From Pseudomonas putida (GTDB lineage Bacteria; Pseudomonadota; Gammaproteobacteria; Pseudomonadales; Pseudomonadaceae), in NCBI RefSeq assembly GCF_026625125.1, contig NZ_CP113097.1, positions 62,001-126,000 of the forward strand: a stretch of 64,000 nt of DNA, read 5' to 3'. The notes under the pieces are model-generated. The model did no database searches. It was given only the letters and a program-made list of their open reading frames with translations, and was not told where the DNA came from. Both the position numbers and the translations under genes were made by a program. Position 1 is the first letter of the stretch, and every line of letters starts with the position of its first letter. Shown in pieces: positions 1 through 8,387 of this stretch.

Positions 1-1240
1 AGCTGAACTTAAAGAGATCCAAGAGCAGAAGGGTGCTGTCAGCAAAAGGATTGGTGGGCTGGATAGCAATGTGACTCAGGCGAACCAGCAGCTGGACCAA
101 GCTTTCGAGCAGGCTAAGGCTGGGTTGACGAATGAAGTACGTGAGTTGCTCATCCTACGTGTTGGGCAGCTACATCTTGAGGACTTGGATGGTGTTGCAG
201 AGCTTGAAGGTCGCCATCGTTCAGAGGCGGAAGACGCGCGAAAGCGAACCCAAACCCGTGAGGTTAGGGCTTCTACTAAAGCGAGCGGAATTGTCTCCGA
301 TTTCAAGGCGAAATGGCCGCTCATCGCCAATGATTGGCTCGCAGGCGTCGATGGTCTGGAGGAGTATCTCGATCACCTGACCCACTTGGTACAGGAGGGC
401 TTACCAGACCTGGTGGAGCGTTTCCGAGAGCGCTTGAACCGCAACGCAACCCAGTCACTGGCGCGAATCAGTCAAACGATTCAGGCCGAACGTGAGGACA
501 TCCAGGATCGAATCGAAACGATCAACGATGTCCTGAAGCGCACAGAGTTTAGGCAGGGAACCTACCTTCGTCTGGGAAGCCGGGCAGAACTCTTCGAACA
601 CGTGAAAGCGTTCAATGGCCAGTTAATGCGCGTGCTGGCACGAGCCGGAAGTGACGATCATGAGGCTCGCTTTGTTGAGCTGAAGGAGTTGATCGAGAAA
701 CTGGAGAAGGCCACCAATCCTGCGACCTCGGGCAACCTAGAGAGCCTGCGATTGTTGGACTCGCGCTACCAGCTGTCCTTCTACGCCGAGGAGGTTGAGA
801 AAGGCAGCAAAAAGGTACGCGATGTGCTGGAGTCTTCCAGCGGAAAATCAGGCGGGGAAAAGGAGTCGTTTGCCGGCACCATCGTAGCCGCAAGCTTGGC
901 TTACGTACTGACGCCCGATGGCAGCGACCGTCCGCTCTACTGCACCGTGTTCCTGGATGAGGCCTTCTCCAATACCGCCGAGGCGGTGAGTCGTCGGGTG
1001 CTCAAGGTCTTCCGAGAACTGAAGATCCACGTGAATCTGATTACTCCATACAAGAACCTCAACCTTGCACGTGAATCGGCGCGCTCGCTGTTGATCGCGG
1101 AGCGTGACCAGGACAAGCATGAGAGTCGGCTCTGCGAGGTCACCTGGGAGGAAATTGACGAGCAGCTGGCGCGTCATGAACAGCAGGGTCTGCAAAAGGT
1201 GGCCAGTTCACTGGGGATCGAAGTGGAGCCAGCTCTGTGA
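1..1240 (+). CDS. jetC: Wadjet SMC-like ATPase JetC, C-terminal part (5' end outside window)
   Basis: The frame is already open at base 2, so this is the last 412 or so codons of a larger protein. It begins in a charged coiled-coil stretch (AELKEIQEQKG) and ends in an SMC/MukB-type ATPase lobe: an ABC signature SGGEKESF at about 848-871 and a Walker B segment VFLDEAFSNT at about 947-976. JetC is the MukB-like motor of the Wadjet complex JetABCD, which recognises and extrudes loops on small circular DNA before cleavage. The gene directly downstream is jetD, starting in the last codons (GTGA overlap), which supports the assignment and implies translational coupling. jetA and jetB should lie just upstream of the window. 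SbcC/RecN-type ATPases are alternatives, but the jetD partner argues against them. Confidence 0.85.
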   Translation, partial: AELKEIQEQKGAVSKRIGGLDSNVTQANQQLDQAFEQAKAGLTNEVRELLILRVGQLHLEDLDGVAELEGRHRSEAEDARKRTQTREVRASTKASGIVSDFKAKWPLIANDWLAGVDGLEEYLDHLTHLVQEGLPDLVERFRERLNRNATQSLARISQTIQAEREDIQDRIETINDVLKRTEFRQGTYLRLGSRAELFEHVKAFNGQLMRVLARAGSDDHEARFVELKELIEKLEKATNPATSGNLESLRLLDSRYQLSFYAEEVEKGSKKVRDVLESSSGKSGGEKESFAGTIVAASLAYVLTPDGSDRPLYCTVFLDEAFSNTAEAVSRRVLKVFRELKIHVNLITPYKNLNLARESARSLLIAERDQDKHESRLCEVTWEEIDEQLARHEQQGLQKVASSLGIEVEPAL

Positions 1241-2439
1241 GGGATTGGGGACGACTTCCAGATGACGTTGTTGAGGAGCTGCGCCGACTGGAGTGGGAAC
1301 ATACAGGCCGGCTGCGGGAGCGGCTCTTAGGGGCGCGACCTTTCCCAATTCCTTGCTTGCTGAAGCCGCCAACCGGTAGCCAGGCGCTTGAGGATCTTGA
1401 CCATTTCCATGGCTATATCGCGGCCTGGCGGAAATGGCCGTGGCCGCATCAAGTTGCATGGGTGACGAAGCGATTTCGGCAACTGGGTGAGTGCGAAGTC
1501 CCGGTCAGGTTGGAGATCGAATCAACGCAAGCCCTCATCGCTGCGCTGGGGGCTGAGGCTGTTGAACGAAGCAGGGGCTGGGCGGAGCGAATGGAGCCGT
1601 TGCTCTCGTTGGATAAGGCTCTGTTCACTACCCTCATCAAGCAGCTTGGAGAGCTGGAGAAGCTCTCCATGACGGACATCCATTTGCTGGCCTGCCTGCT
1701 GCCACAACTCCAGCGTGGAATGGGCCAGCGTCGATACTTGCGGGCCCTGCCACTCCAGAAGGTGGATACCAAGTTCGTGGAGCTGAACCAGAGCCTAATT
1801 GCCGCTCTGTTGGATACGATGCTCGACCAGGAGGTTTCCGCTCATGGCGGGTTAGAGGCTTGGCTAGGCTGCCGCGCCACGCCATCCAACTGGCTTCACG
1901 TGAAACCACTTTGCCCTGACGTGAAAGGTCGCCTTGCTGGGCTTGATCTCGTTCGGCTGTCCTTTGAGCAACTGATGACCCATCCGTTGCCTGCTCAGAA
2001 CGTACTGGTGGTTGAGAATCTACAGGCTGGTTATGGACTTTCTGAGTTACCGGACACTATTGCGGTGTTCGGCGGAGGTGCAAACACCGCCTGGTTACAA
2101 GCCGACTGGTTGAAGAGCAAGCGCATAGGTTACTGGGGAGATCTCGATACGTGGGGGTTGAAATTCCTATCCGATGCCCGGCTGAGGCAGCCCCATGTTG
2201 AAGCCGTGATGATGGATCGCGAGACGCTGATCGCCCACGTTGAGCGAGGGGTATGCGAAGAGCTACCAGCTGAGCTACCGGAGTACGGTTTGACCCCTGC
2301 CGAGCAGACCCTGTTTGATGAGCTTCGCTCTAGTCAATTTGGGGTTGGCCGACTGGAGCAGGAGAGGTTGTCCCAGGATTTTGTCGAGCAGTTCCTGGCT
2401 AGCTGGCTCGGGTTCTCCAGGATCGTTCCGAAGGCTTGA
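1237..2439 (+). CDS. jetD: Wadjet nuclease subunit JetD (DUF3322/DUF2220)
   Basis: A 400-residue protein starting at a GTG inside the jetC stop region. JetD is the topoisomerase VI A-like nuclease subunit that cuts the DNA captured by JetABC. The C-terminal half shows a TOPRIM core: the acidic residue in VVENLQAGYG is E260, and YWGDLDTWGL supplies D302 and D304, the DxD pair expected to bind metal. The N-terminal half is the DUF3322-type arm with several W/R-rich segments (for example WRKWPWPHQVAW). Length and all acidic TOPRIM residues look intact, so it is probably active. It is the last gene of the operon; the next gene is on the opposite strand. Confidence 0.88.
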   Translation: MRDWGRLPDDVVEELRRLEWEHTGRLRERLLGARPFPIPCLLKPPTGSQALEDLDHFHGYIAAWRKWPWPHQVAWVTKRFRQLGECEVPVRLEIESTQALIAALGAEAVERSRGWAERMEPLLSLDKALFTTLIKQLGELEKLSMTDIHLLACLLPQLQRGMGQRRYLRALPLQKVDTKFVELNQSLIAALLDTMLDQEVSAHGGLEAWLGCRATPSNWLHVKPLCPDVKGRLAGLDLVRLSFEQLMTHPLPAQNVLVVENLQAGYGLSELPDTIAVFGGGANTAWLQADWLKSKRIGYWGDLDTWGLKFLSDARLRQPHVEAVMMDRETLIAHVERGVCEELPAELPEYGLTPAEQTLFDELRSSQFGVGRLEQERLSQDFVEQFLASWLGFSRIVPKA

Positions 2440-2621
2440 GGTTTGCCAGAAAAAGCTTTTCTGAATGGAGTGCGCTTTTAGGCTGGAGTTTCCAATCAAT
2501 CAGAGTTCACACGATTGGTTCATCCGAATTCAGTCTGTCGTTTGACGGCCTCTGAACCGATACTTTTTGGCTGGGGTATCGCTACGGCCAGTCTGGGACT
2601 GGCACGTAGCACATGCATGGA

Positions 2622-2963
2622 TCAATCAAAGAAAGCCTCAAATGTTTGGTTGGCTTTCTGGCGAATTTCATCCGTGAAATAGGGAGTTAAGGCCACTGCC
2701 GCAGCCACTAGCACCCCCAAATCATCGCTATAGCCAACGACCGGGGCGACGTCAGGAATGAGATCAATCGGGCATACAAAATATGTCAGCGCACTGGCGC
2801 CAATCGCTTTGACTTTCATCGGGGTCTTCTCATCAATCGTGATGTAGTAGATCTCAAGCGCTTTCTGAACAACCTCACGCCCCGCTTTCTTTGCATACTT
2901 GGTCACTTTCTTCCAGAAGCTGTCTTGACTGAAGTCATCCGAGCTAAATTCGGCTGTGGTCAT
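2622..2963 (-). CDS. DUF1232 (YkvA-like) small membrane protein
   Basis: A 113-residue protein read from ATG 2963, preceded by AGGAG eight bases upstream; the open frame extends further 5' but has no comparable ribosome site. The DUF1232 core is clear: ALTYFVCPIDLIPDVAPVVG then YSDDLGVLVAAAVAL. This family has one or two hydrophobic segments around the conserved DLIPD motif and no established biochemical role. The N-terminus (about 40 residues) is charged. It sits between jetD and a regulator gene transcribed divergently from it, inside the lower-G+C island, so it may be cargo of the island and not part of the core genome; no functional link to jetD is shown. Confidence 0.8.
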   Translation of the reverse strand: MTTAEFSSDDFSQDSFWKKVTKYAKKAGREVVQKALEIYYITIDEKTPMKVKAIGASALTYFVCPIDLIPDVAPVVGYSDDLGVLVAAAVALTPYFTDEIRQKANQTFEAFFD

Positions 2964-3147
2964 TTTTGCGGCTCCTATGAGCTTTGGTAAGCCATGGCAG
3001 CAGGATCTGCTCATGGTGAGAAAATAATTGATCAAAGAGCTGTAACCCGTCAAGTGGGTTGTAATGTATTTTTGTGGTTGGTAGTGTTTATTTGAGTTCC
3101 AACTATTGCGTGCTATGCTGCCGCGACTGAATGGCTAGGAGACGGTC

Positions 3148-3576
3148 ATGAGCCTTCCAATTAAGAGCGCGACGTATGCGTCGGTCATCGGGGCAGTACT
3201 GAGCGAAGAGCGCGAACGACGCGTAATGACCCAAGCGTCGGTTGCCGCTATTGCCGGTCTGACCCAATCAACGTGGGGAAGAATGGAACTCGGCAGAGCA
3301 TGCACCTTAGAAAATTTGGGTAGGGCTTCTGTGGCACTTAATATCAAGCTTTGGGAGCTGATGAAGGTTGTCGATGACAGAGTCGCTGGTTTGGAGAAGC
3401 AAGGTATCCAGGTTGTGTGTGAACTACCTTCAGAGGAGGAGATCAAGGCAAACCTGGATCAATGGGTGACAGGCAGCAGCCAGATATCAAAGCTCTCATT
3501 GATTGGATTAGGAGCGCTTTCTGGGATCGCCATAGGGGGAGTCAGCTCTTACATTTCGTCCATATTCAAGAAATGA
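3148..3576 (+). CDS. HTH (XRE-type) protein with C-terminal hydrophobic segment
   Basis: A 142-residue protein with ATG at 3148 and AGGAG upstream (ctAGGAGacggtc). Residues about 10-65 form a Cro/C1-type helix-turn-helix (SEERERRVMTQASVAAIAGL, then TQSTWGRMELGR), followed by a short charged linker (VDDRVAGLEKQ) and, at about 112-138, a glycine-rich hydrophobic stretch (LSLIGLGALSGIAIGGVSSY) ending in FKK, which could be one membrane helix. A DNA-binding domain tied to a membrane anchor is unusual for a simple repressor. It may regulate the island genes on either side; the divergent DUF1232 gene starts 184 bases away. No specific family name is recognised. Confidence 0.7.
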   Translation: MSLPIKSATYASVIGAVLSEERERRVMTQASVAAIAGLTQSTWGRMELGRACTLENLGRASVALNIKLWELMKVVDDRVAGLEKQGIQVVCELPSEEEIKANLDQWVTGSSQISKLSLIGLGALSGIAIGGVSSYISSIFKK

Positions 3577-3763
3577 AGCCTGCTCGCCGTGCCTGCCGCG
3601 CCTTAGGTATTCTTCTTTCTAGCGCCTAGGCAGATTGATGCTTGCCTGGGCATGAGTTGCACTCTGCTCCGACTGCTATGCCGTGGTTGTTTGATCCGCC
3701 CTTCCCCTGCTGATAGCCTGAACGATACTAAAGCGATCTATCAATGGCTGAGGCTCCGAAGCG

Positions 3764-6136
3764 GTGACCGATTCCACGCTGGTGGCGAAATTACGTGCTG
3801 AAAATGCTCGACTGATAGCTTTGCTTGAAGCACATCGCATTGAGTGGCAGCTTCCAGCTGAGCCTGTATGTGTACCGGTGGAGGGTAATCAGTCGTTCAC
3901 CAGTCTTGATACTGGTAGCAAACTCGCCCTTTTCCGCAGCTTGTTCAAGGGCCGTATTGATACTTACCCGTTGCGCTGGGAAAGCAGAGGCGGCAAGTCT
4001 GGCTATGCACCCGCCTGCGCCAATGAATGGCGACCGGGAATCTGCGAAAAACCACGCATCAAGTGCAGTGATTGTGGGCAGCGTCAGCTACTGCCGGTGA
4101 GCGATGATGTCATTTATCGTCACTTAGCCGGAGCCATTGTGGTCGGCGTCTACCCGTTGCTTTCGGATGATACGTGTCATTTCCTAGCTGTCGATTTCGA
4201 TGAGGCTGATTGGCGAGAAGATGCACTGGCCTTTGTGCAAGCTGCTCGCTCTCTCGATGTCCCCGTAGCACTGGAAGTCTCGCGTTCTGGAAATGGGGCT
4301 CACGCGTGGATTTTCTTCCAAGACAAAGTGCCTGCGATTGATGCCCGCCGTTTGGGGGCCGCGATCATTAGCCATGCTTGCGAGCGCACCCGGCAACTGT
4401 CACTCAGTTCGTACGACAGACTTTTCCCGAATCAGGATTTCATGCCCAAGGGTGGGTTCGGTAACCTGATTGCTTTGCCACTGCAAAAGCGAGCCAGGGG
4501 TAACAATCACAGTGTCTTTGTCGATGATTCCTTGGAGCCATATTCTGACCAATGGCGGTTCCTCGCCACGGTTCGACGGATGAGCCCTGAAGGTATCCAG
4601 CCCGCTGTCAATCAAGCTATGGGCAATCGCGATCCACTGGGTGTTGCTTTTGTCGACGAGCAGAACGAAGCCGAGCCATGGAAACAACGTGAGCAAACAT
4701 CCCAGTCGTTGACCTGCTCTCTGCCAGCTACCCTTAAGGTCACGCTGGCAAACCTGATTTACTTTGAAAAATCGCAGCTGCCTCAACCCTTGGCTAACAG
4801 GCTAATCCGACTCGCTGCTTTTCAAAATCCTGACTTTTACAAGGCACAGGCCATGCGCCTATCAGTCTGGAACAAGCCCAGGGTCATCGGCTGTGCACAA
4901 AATTTTCCTCAGCATATTGGGATTCCCCGGGGTTGCTGGGATTCGGTACTGGACCTGTTAAATGAGTACAAAATCACCCCGCAGCTACAGGATGAACGCT
5001 TTGCTGGCGTCAGTCTCGACGTTGATTTCTTAGGTAGTTTACGGCCAGATCAAGACGCGGCGATCCACGCTTTGATGCCATACGACACCGGGATACTCTG
5101 CGCCCCTACCGCGTTTGGCAAAACAGTAACTGCTGCCGCACTCATCGCCAGGCGTAGAGTCAACACGCTGGTGCTGGTGCACCGCACAGAACTGCTTCGA
5201 CAGTGGCAAGCTCGGTTACAAACATTCTTGGGCGTAGGCAAAGAGGTCGTCGGTACGATTGGCGGTGGGAAGCCCAAGACAACTGGGCAGATCGACATTG
5301 CTGTGATGCAGTCACTTTCGCGGAAAGGTGAAATCAGCGATCTGATCAAAAATTACGGTCAGGTCATTGTCGATGAGTGCCATCACCTCTCGGCGGTGTC
5401 TTTTGAAGCATTGCTGAGGAGCGCCCCCGCGCGCTATGTGCTTGGGCTGACCGCTACACCCATCCGTCGAGATGGGCAGCAGCCAATCATTTTCATGCAG
5501 TGCGGTCCCATTCGGCATACTGCCGCTCGACCAGAAAGCGCTCCCCATGATTTGTCAGTCATTCCTCGAATGCTCTCAGGTCCGATCCCATTACCTGACG
5601 GTGCGGGGATACAGGACGTCTTCAAAACTCTTGCTGATGATACGGGGCGTACCGCGCTGATTGTTTCGGACGTTTGTTCCGCGTATGACCAAGGTAGAAA
5701 AGTACTCGTGTTGACACAGCGCACCGAGCATGTAGATGTTCTAGAGCATGCACTGAAGGGACATGTCGAAAACCTCTACACCCTCCATGGGCGAATGCCT
5801 AAGAAGCAGCGGTTAGCTCGGCTTTCAGAGCTTGAGTCCTTATCTCAAGACGCACCTCGTGTGCTTCTTGCTACCGGAAAATTGATTGGTGAGGGATTTG
5901 ACCATCCTGCATTGGATACTCTCGTGTTGGCTATGCCCATTTCCTGGCGAGGAATTCTCCAGCAGTACACCGGTCGGTTGCATCGAGCGCACACTGCCAA
6001 GACTGACGTACAAGTCATCGATTTTGTGGATGAGGGCAACGTCGCATTAATGCGGATGTGGGAAAAGCGCAAAATGGGCTACAGGACGATGGGGTACCGG
6101 ATGATGGATACCCTAGCTACTATGAAACTGCTCTAG
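3764..6136 (+). CDS. TOTE conflict-system primase-helicase
   Basis: A 790-residue two-part protein starting at GTG 3764 (no in-frame ATG nearby; weak ribosome site). Residues 1-25 may form a short coiled coil. Residues about 45-270 are an archaeo-eukaryotic primase domain: a cysteine cluster (PGIC..KP.IKCSDC), a catalytic pair FLAVDFDEADW (D144, D146) and GNGAHAW with H180. Residues about 425-780 are a superfamily 2 helicase: APTAFGKT at 447-454, DECH at 537-540, TATP, and QYTGRLHR near the C-terminus. This arrangement matches the TOTE-type conflict systems described by comparative genomics. It stands alone here: no nuclease or kinase gene follows. Biochemical role in this organism is inferred. 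All visible motifs are intact. Confidence 0.82.
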   Translation: MTDSTLVAKLRAENARLIALLEAHRIEWQLPAEPVCVPVEGNQSFTSLDTGSKLALFRSLFKGRIDTYPLRWESRGGKSGYAPACANEWRPGICEKPRIKCSDCGQRQLLPVSDDVIYRHLAGAIVVGVYPLLSDDTCHFLAVDFDEADWREDALAFVQAARSLDVPVALEVSRSGNGAHAWIFFQDKVPAIDARRLGAAIISHACERTRQLSLSSYDRLFPNQDFMPKGGFGNLIALPLQKRARGNNHSVFVDDSLEPYSDQWRFLATVRRMSPEGIQPAVNQAMGNRDPLGVAFVDEQNEAEPWKQREQTSQSLTCSLPATLKVTLANLIYFEKSQLPQPLANRLIRLAAFQNPDFYKAQAMRLSVWNKPRVIGCAQNFPQHIGIPRGCWDSVLDLLNEYKITPQLQDERFAGVSLDVDFLGSLRPDQDAAIHALMPYDTGILCAPTAFGKTVTAAALIARRRVNTLVLVHRTELLRQWQARLQTFLGVGKEVVGTIGGGKPKTTGQIDIAVMQSLSRKGEISDLIKNYGQVIVDECHHLSAVSFEALLRSAPARYVLGLTATPIRRDGQQPIIFMQCGPIRHTAARPESAPHDLSVIPRMLSGPIPLPDGAGIQDVFKTLADDTGRTALIVSDVCSAYDQGRKVLVLTQRTEHVDVLEHALKGHVENLYTLHGRMPKKQRLARLSELESLSQDAPRVLLATGKLIGEGFDHPALDTLVLAMPISWRGILQQYTGRLHRAHTAKTDVQVIDFVDEGNVALMRMWEKRKMGYRTMGYRMMDTLATMKLL

Positions 6137-6350
6137 GATGGGGTACCTGATCCGCCCTCGTTGGTGTGGGCGTATGTTTCCGCATGCTTGGAGGCCTGTG
6201 GCTAAATGGTGGCTTGTAGCGAAACATGCTTCTGTCGTCTGTACGTATTCTACTAGCGTGAAGAGGCCGGTTTTGAAACGACATTTAATAGGGCCAGGAA
6301 GCCGCCATACGACACGAATTCGGTTCCGCACGCGACATTTATGGCGCCCA

Positions 6351-6366
6351 TGTTCCACGTGGAACC
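6351..6366. other. parS: parS-like ParB-binding site
   Basis: The sequence TGTTCCACGTGGAACC is a near-perfect palindrome and matches the chromosomal parS consensus TGTTNCACGTGNAACA at every defined position but the last. In Pseudomonas, parS sites lie near oriC and load ParB for chromosome segregation. It is intergenic, as most parS sites are. Confidence 0.8.
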
Positions 6367-6428
6367 CCCATTTTCTCGGGGGGAGCCATGACAATTTATG
6401 TGCCCATCGACATCAGGTTGTTCTCAAC

Positions 6429-6454
6429 AAAAAGCCCGCGTAAGCGGGCTTTTT
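6429..6454. terminator. Bidirectional intrinsic terminator
   Basis: AAAAAGCCCGC and GCGGGCTTTTT pair perfectly around a GTAA loop, with T-runs on both strands. It lies between the convergent primase-helicase and DUF2254 genes and can serve both. Confidence 0.9.
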
Positions 6455-6467
6455 GCTTTGGGCGTGT

Positions 6468-7745
6468 TCAATCAAGCTTCCTGAGTTTCAGGTGAACCGC
6501 CCTCAGCTGATCTTTTTCATGCGCGAGTGTGAGTGAAGCATCTGCACGCATCACAAGCTGGTCGCCATGCCTGATGCAACTCTGCCCGAAAAGCGCGGGG
6601 TTTATCTGGGCCAGGCTGACCAGGGCCTTGAGCAATCGAAGGTCGACTTCTAGAAGGGCGGCGCCGTCTCTGCTGATAGGGGCAAAGAAATCGTCGAACA
6701 GATCATCCACCGTCAATGCTCGCAGGTGAACCCACTCGCAGCTTGTTCCCTGTTCCGGCTCGTAAACGTGGGCCTTGCCCCAGTGCGTCAGTGTCCTGAG
6801 GCCCCGGCCAATCACATCGATAGCGGTGCCCGGATCATTGACCGCCGGCGACAGCGCGCGGGACGCGATCTCCGATAGCACGCATAGCCCGAACCTCGGG
6901 TCATGCTCAAAGGTCCTTCGGGTGCCTATGGTCAACGTCGCCAGCAGGTCGTTGAGGCTTTGCTCATCAGGGTGTTCGCCACTCAATGGTACAACGCGAG
7001 CCACCGGCATACCGACGTGCACAAAACTCCCTGGGAGGACTTCCATATAAATCCGCATCTGTAGCGCTTTGGAAATGGCACTCAAGGCTTGCACATCGAT
7101 ATGTTGGATGTAGCCCGTCTGGTTGCTGGCAACTGTTTGCGCGGACAGCGGAAGTACAAGATCCATCGGGTACGCTGAGCCACCCAGATAGGGCCAGCGA
7201 GCGCGATGTGCTATGGCATCCATCGCTGCTTTTTCCACACGGTCAATGGTTTCTCCGACCCGTCCCAGTTTGGAAAGGTGATCGATCCAGCGCAGCAGTG
7301 TGTAAATGATCAGCGCCACGACAGCTAGCGTCACCGCAAAAAGCACGACACGCCCCTGGCTGCCGTAGAGGCCGGTACTCAGTGCGATGATGCCAACCAG
7401 GCTGAAGAGAAACGATCCGATGAATGTGGCCAGGGCGTTCTGGGTAGTGGTGTCCTCCATGACGAGGGTCGTGGCCCGGGGTGTCACTCCGCTACTGGCG
7501 GCCCCGTAAGCGGTGACCATCGTGCTCAATGAGAAGGTGGTGACAGCCAGCATGCTGGAGGCAATGATCCCGAGAATCTTGTCCACAGCATCTGCGCCGA
7601 TGCGTGTTGGCAAGGTGTGCGGGATGAAATCTCTGAACACGATGGCAAGCAACGCAGTCGCTACACCCAGAAGGGAGAACAGCGTGGCTCTGAACCAGAG
7701 TCGCTTGGTAAGTTGTCCCGCTACCCAACGCCAACGCGCAATCAT
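6468..7745 (-). CDS. DUF2254 integral membrane protein
   Basis: Start chosen at ATG 7745, with GAAGG eight bases upstream; the open frame continues to a TTG at 7760 without a better site. The 425-residue protein has four hydrophobic segments in its first 160 residues (LFSLLGVATALLAIVF, IIASSMLAVTTFSLSTMV, FIGSFLFSLVGIIALS, VLFAVTLAVVALIIYTLL) and then a soluble region containing ARWPYLGGSAYPMDL, SAQTVASNQTGYIQHID and the conserved FEHDPRFGLCVLSEIASRAL and SPAVNDPGTAIDV segments typical of DUF2254. The family is widespread and of unknown function. It lies between the island terminator and the RcnB-like gene and has no clear operon partner. Confidence 0.88.
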   Translation of the reverse strand: MIARWRWVAGQLTKRLWFRATLFSLLGVATALLAIVFRDFIPHTLPTRIGADAVDKILGIIASSMLAVTTFSLSTMVTAYGAASSGVTPRATTLVMEDTTTQNALATFIGSFLFSLVGIIALSTGLYGSQGRVVLFAVTLAVVALIIYTLLRWIDHLSKLGRVGETIDRVEKAAMDAIAHRARWPYLGGSAYPMDLVLPLSAQTVASNQTGYIQHIDVQALSAISKALQMRIYMEVLPGSFVHVGMPVARVVPLSGEHPDEQSLNDLLATLTIGTRRTFEHDPRFGLCVLSEIASRALSPAVNDPGTAIDVIGRGLRTLTHWGKAHVYEPEQGTSCEWVHLRALTVDDLFDDFFAPISRDGAALLEVDLRLLKALVSLAQINPALFGQSCIRHGDQLVMRADASLTLAHEKDQLRAVHLKLRKLD

Positions 7746-7811
7746 GTGCAGTACCTTCAAAAGACTGGTCGAATAGTTATCAGACTAGAGGTTTCAATCC
7801 AGAATCCGGCA

Positions 7812-7835
7812 AAAAACCCGCGCAAGCGGGTTTTT
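7812..7835 (-). terminator. Intrinsic terminator after the RcnB-like gene
   Basis: CCCGC (7817-7821) and GCGGG (7826-7830) pair across a GCAA loop and are flanked by A-run and T-run, giving a U-tract on the minus strand directly downstream of the RcnB-like gene. Confidence 0.88.
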
Positions 7836-7860
7836 ATGGTGGGCTGTAGGTTTCTACGCC

Positions 7861-8253
7861 TTAGTAGCCGCTGAGGATGCTAACGATCACCCCGGAAGCA
7901 ATGGCCACCAATACGTAGTCGCCGTTGACGTACAGCCAACGGTGATCGCGTGGCGGTGGGGATAGATGCCGGGCTCGCCAGTCGGTCACCCAGTAGCGGT
8001 CGTTGCGATAGTGCGGGTCTACCACATGGCCACGCTGCCATTGCTGGTGAGGTATCGGCATCCCCGGTTGTGGATGGAAGTCTGGATTACGGTAGGAGTG
8101 AGCCTGGCCGTTGCCGGGTTTGCCATGTTGTTGCGGGTGGCCCTGATGCGAGCGGTCGCCATCGTGCCCCTGTGGCGGGCCGGGTTGGGCGAAGCTGGCC
8201 AGTGGTGCGCTGAACATCAAGGCAGCGCAGAGCACGGATAGGGTTTTTTTCAT
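7861..8253 (-). CDS. RcnB-family periplasmic protein
   Basis: Read from ATG 8253 with an AAGGA ribosome site; 130 residues. A signal peptide is clear (MKKTLSVLCAALMFSAPLASFA, cleavage near residue 22). The mature part starts with a Gly/His/Gln-rich segment (HDGDRSHQGHPQQHGKPGNG) and continues with WQRGH, YWVTDWRARHLSPPPRDHRW and a final hydrophobic stretch VLVAIASGVIVSILSGY, the layout of the RcnB/YohN family. E. coli RcnB is a periplasmic factor in nickel and cobalt homeostasis; the histidine-rich segment fits metal binding, but the family is broad and no RcnA exporter is nearby, so metal specificity is unknown. Confidence 0.8.
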   Translation of the reverse strand: MKKTLSVLCAALMFSAPLASFAQPGPPQGHDGDRSHQGHPQQHGKPGNGQAHSYRNPDFHPQPGMPIPHQQWQRGHVVDPHYRNDRYWVTDWRARHLSPPPRDHRWLYVNGDYVLVAIASGVIVSILSGY

Positions 8254-8387
8254 CGTATCTCGATCCTTTGCATGTAGACGTCCGGCGTGCTTCAACGAGA
8301 CGCCGATTACGGTTAATGCTTCAGACCGTCGTTCGAGATGAGTAATCCCTGGCCAGAGGTAAAGGTCCGGTAAAGTATCGCTGGGCC

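Larger units (their letters stand above)
6137..6467. other. Gene-free gap with parS-like site and terminator
   Basis: This 331-base gap between the convergent primase-helicase and DUF2254 genes has no convincing coding sequence. It contains the parS-like palindrome at 6351-6366, a C5/G6 hairpin immediately after it (CCCCC 6365-6369, G-run 6378-6383), and a bidirectional terminator at 6429-6454. Confidence 0.7.

Noticed and set aside
1897..1912. Second parS-like site (core CACGTG with AAACC on one side)
   Set aside because: It lies in jetD coding sequence and has three mismatches to the consensus, so I treat it as chance.
6388..6495. 35-codon frame after a strong GGGGGAG site
   Set aside because: It runs through the terminator stem and into the DUF2254 gene, and has no recognisable product.
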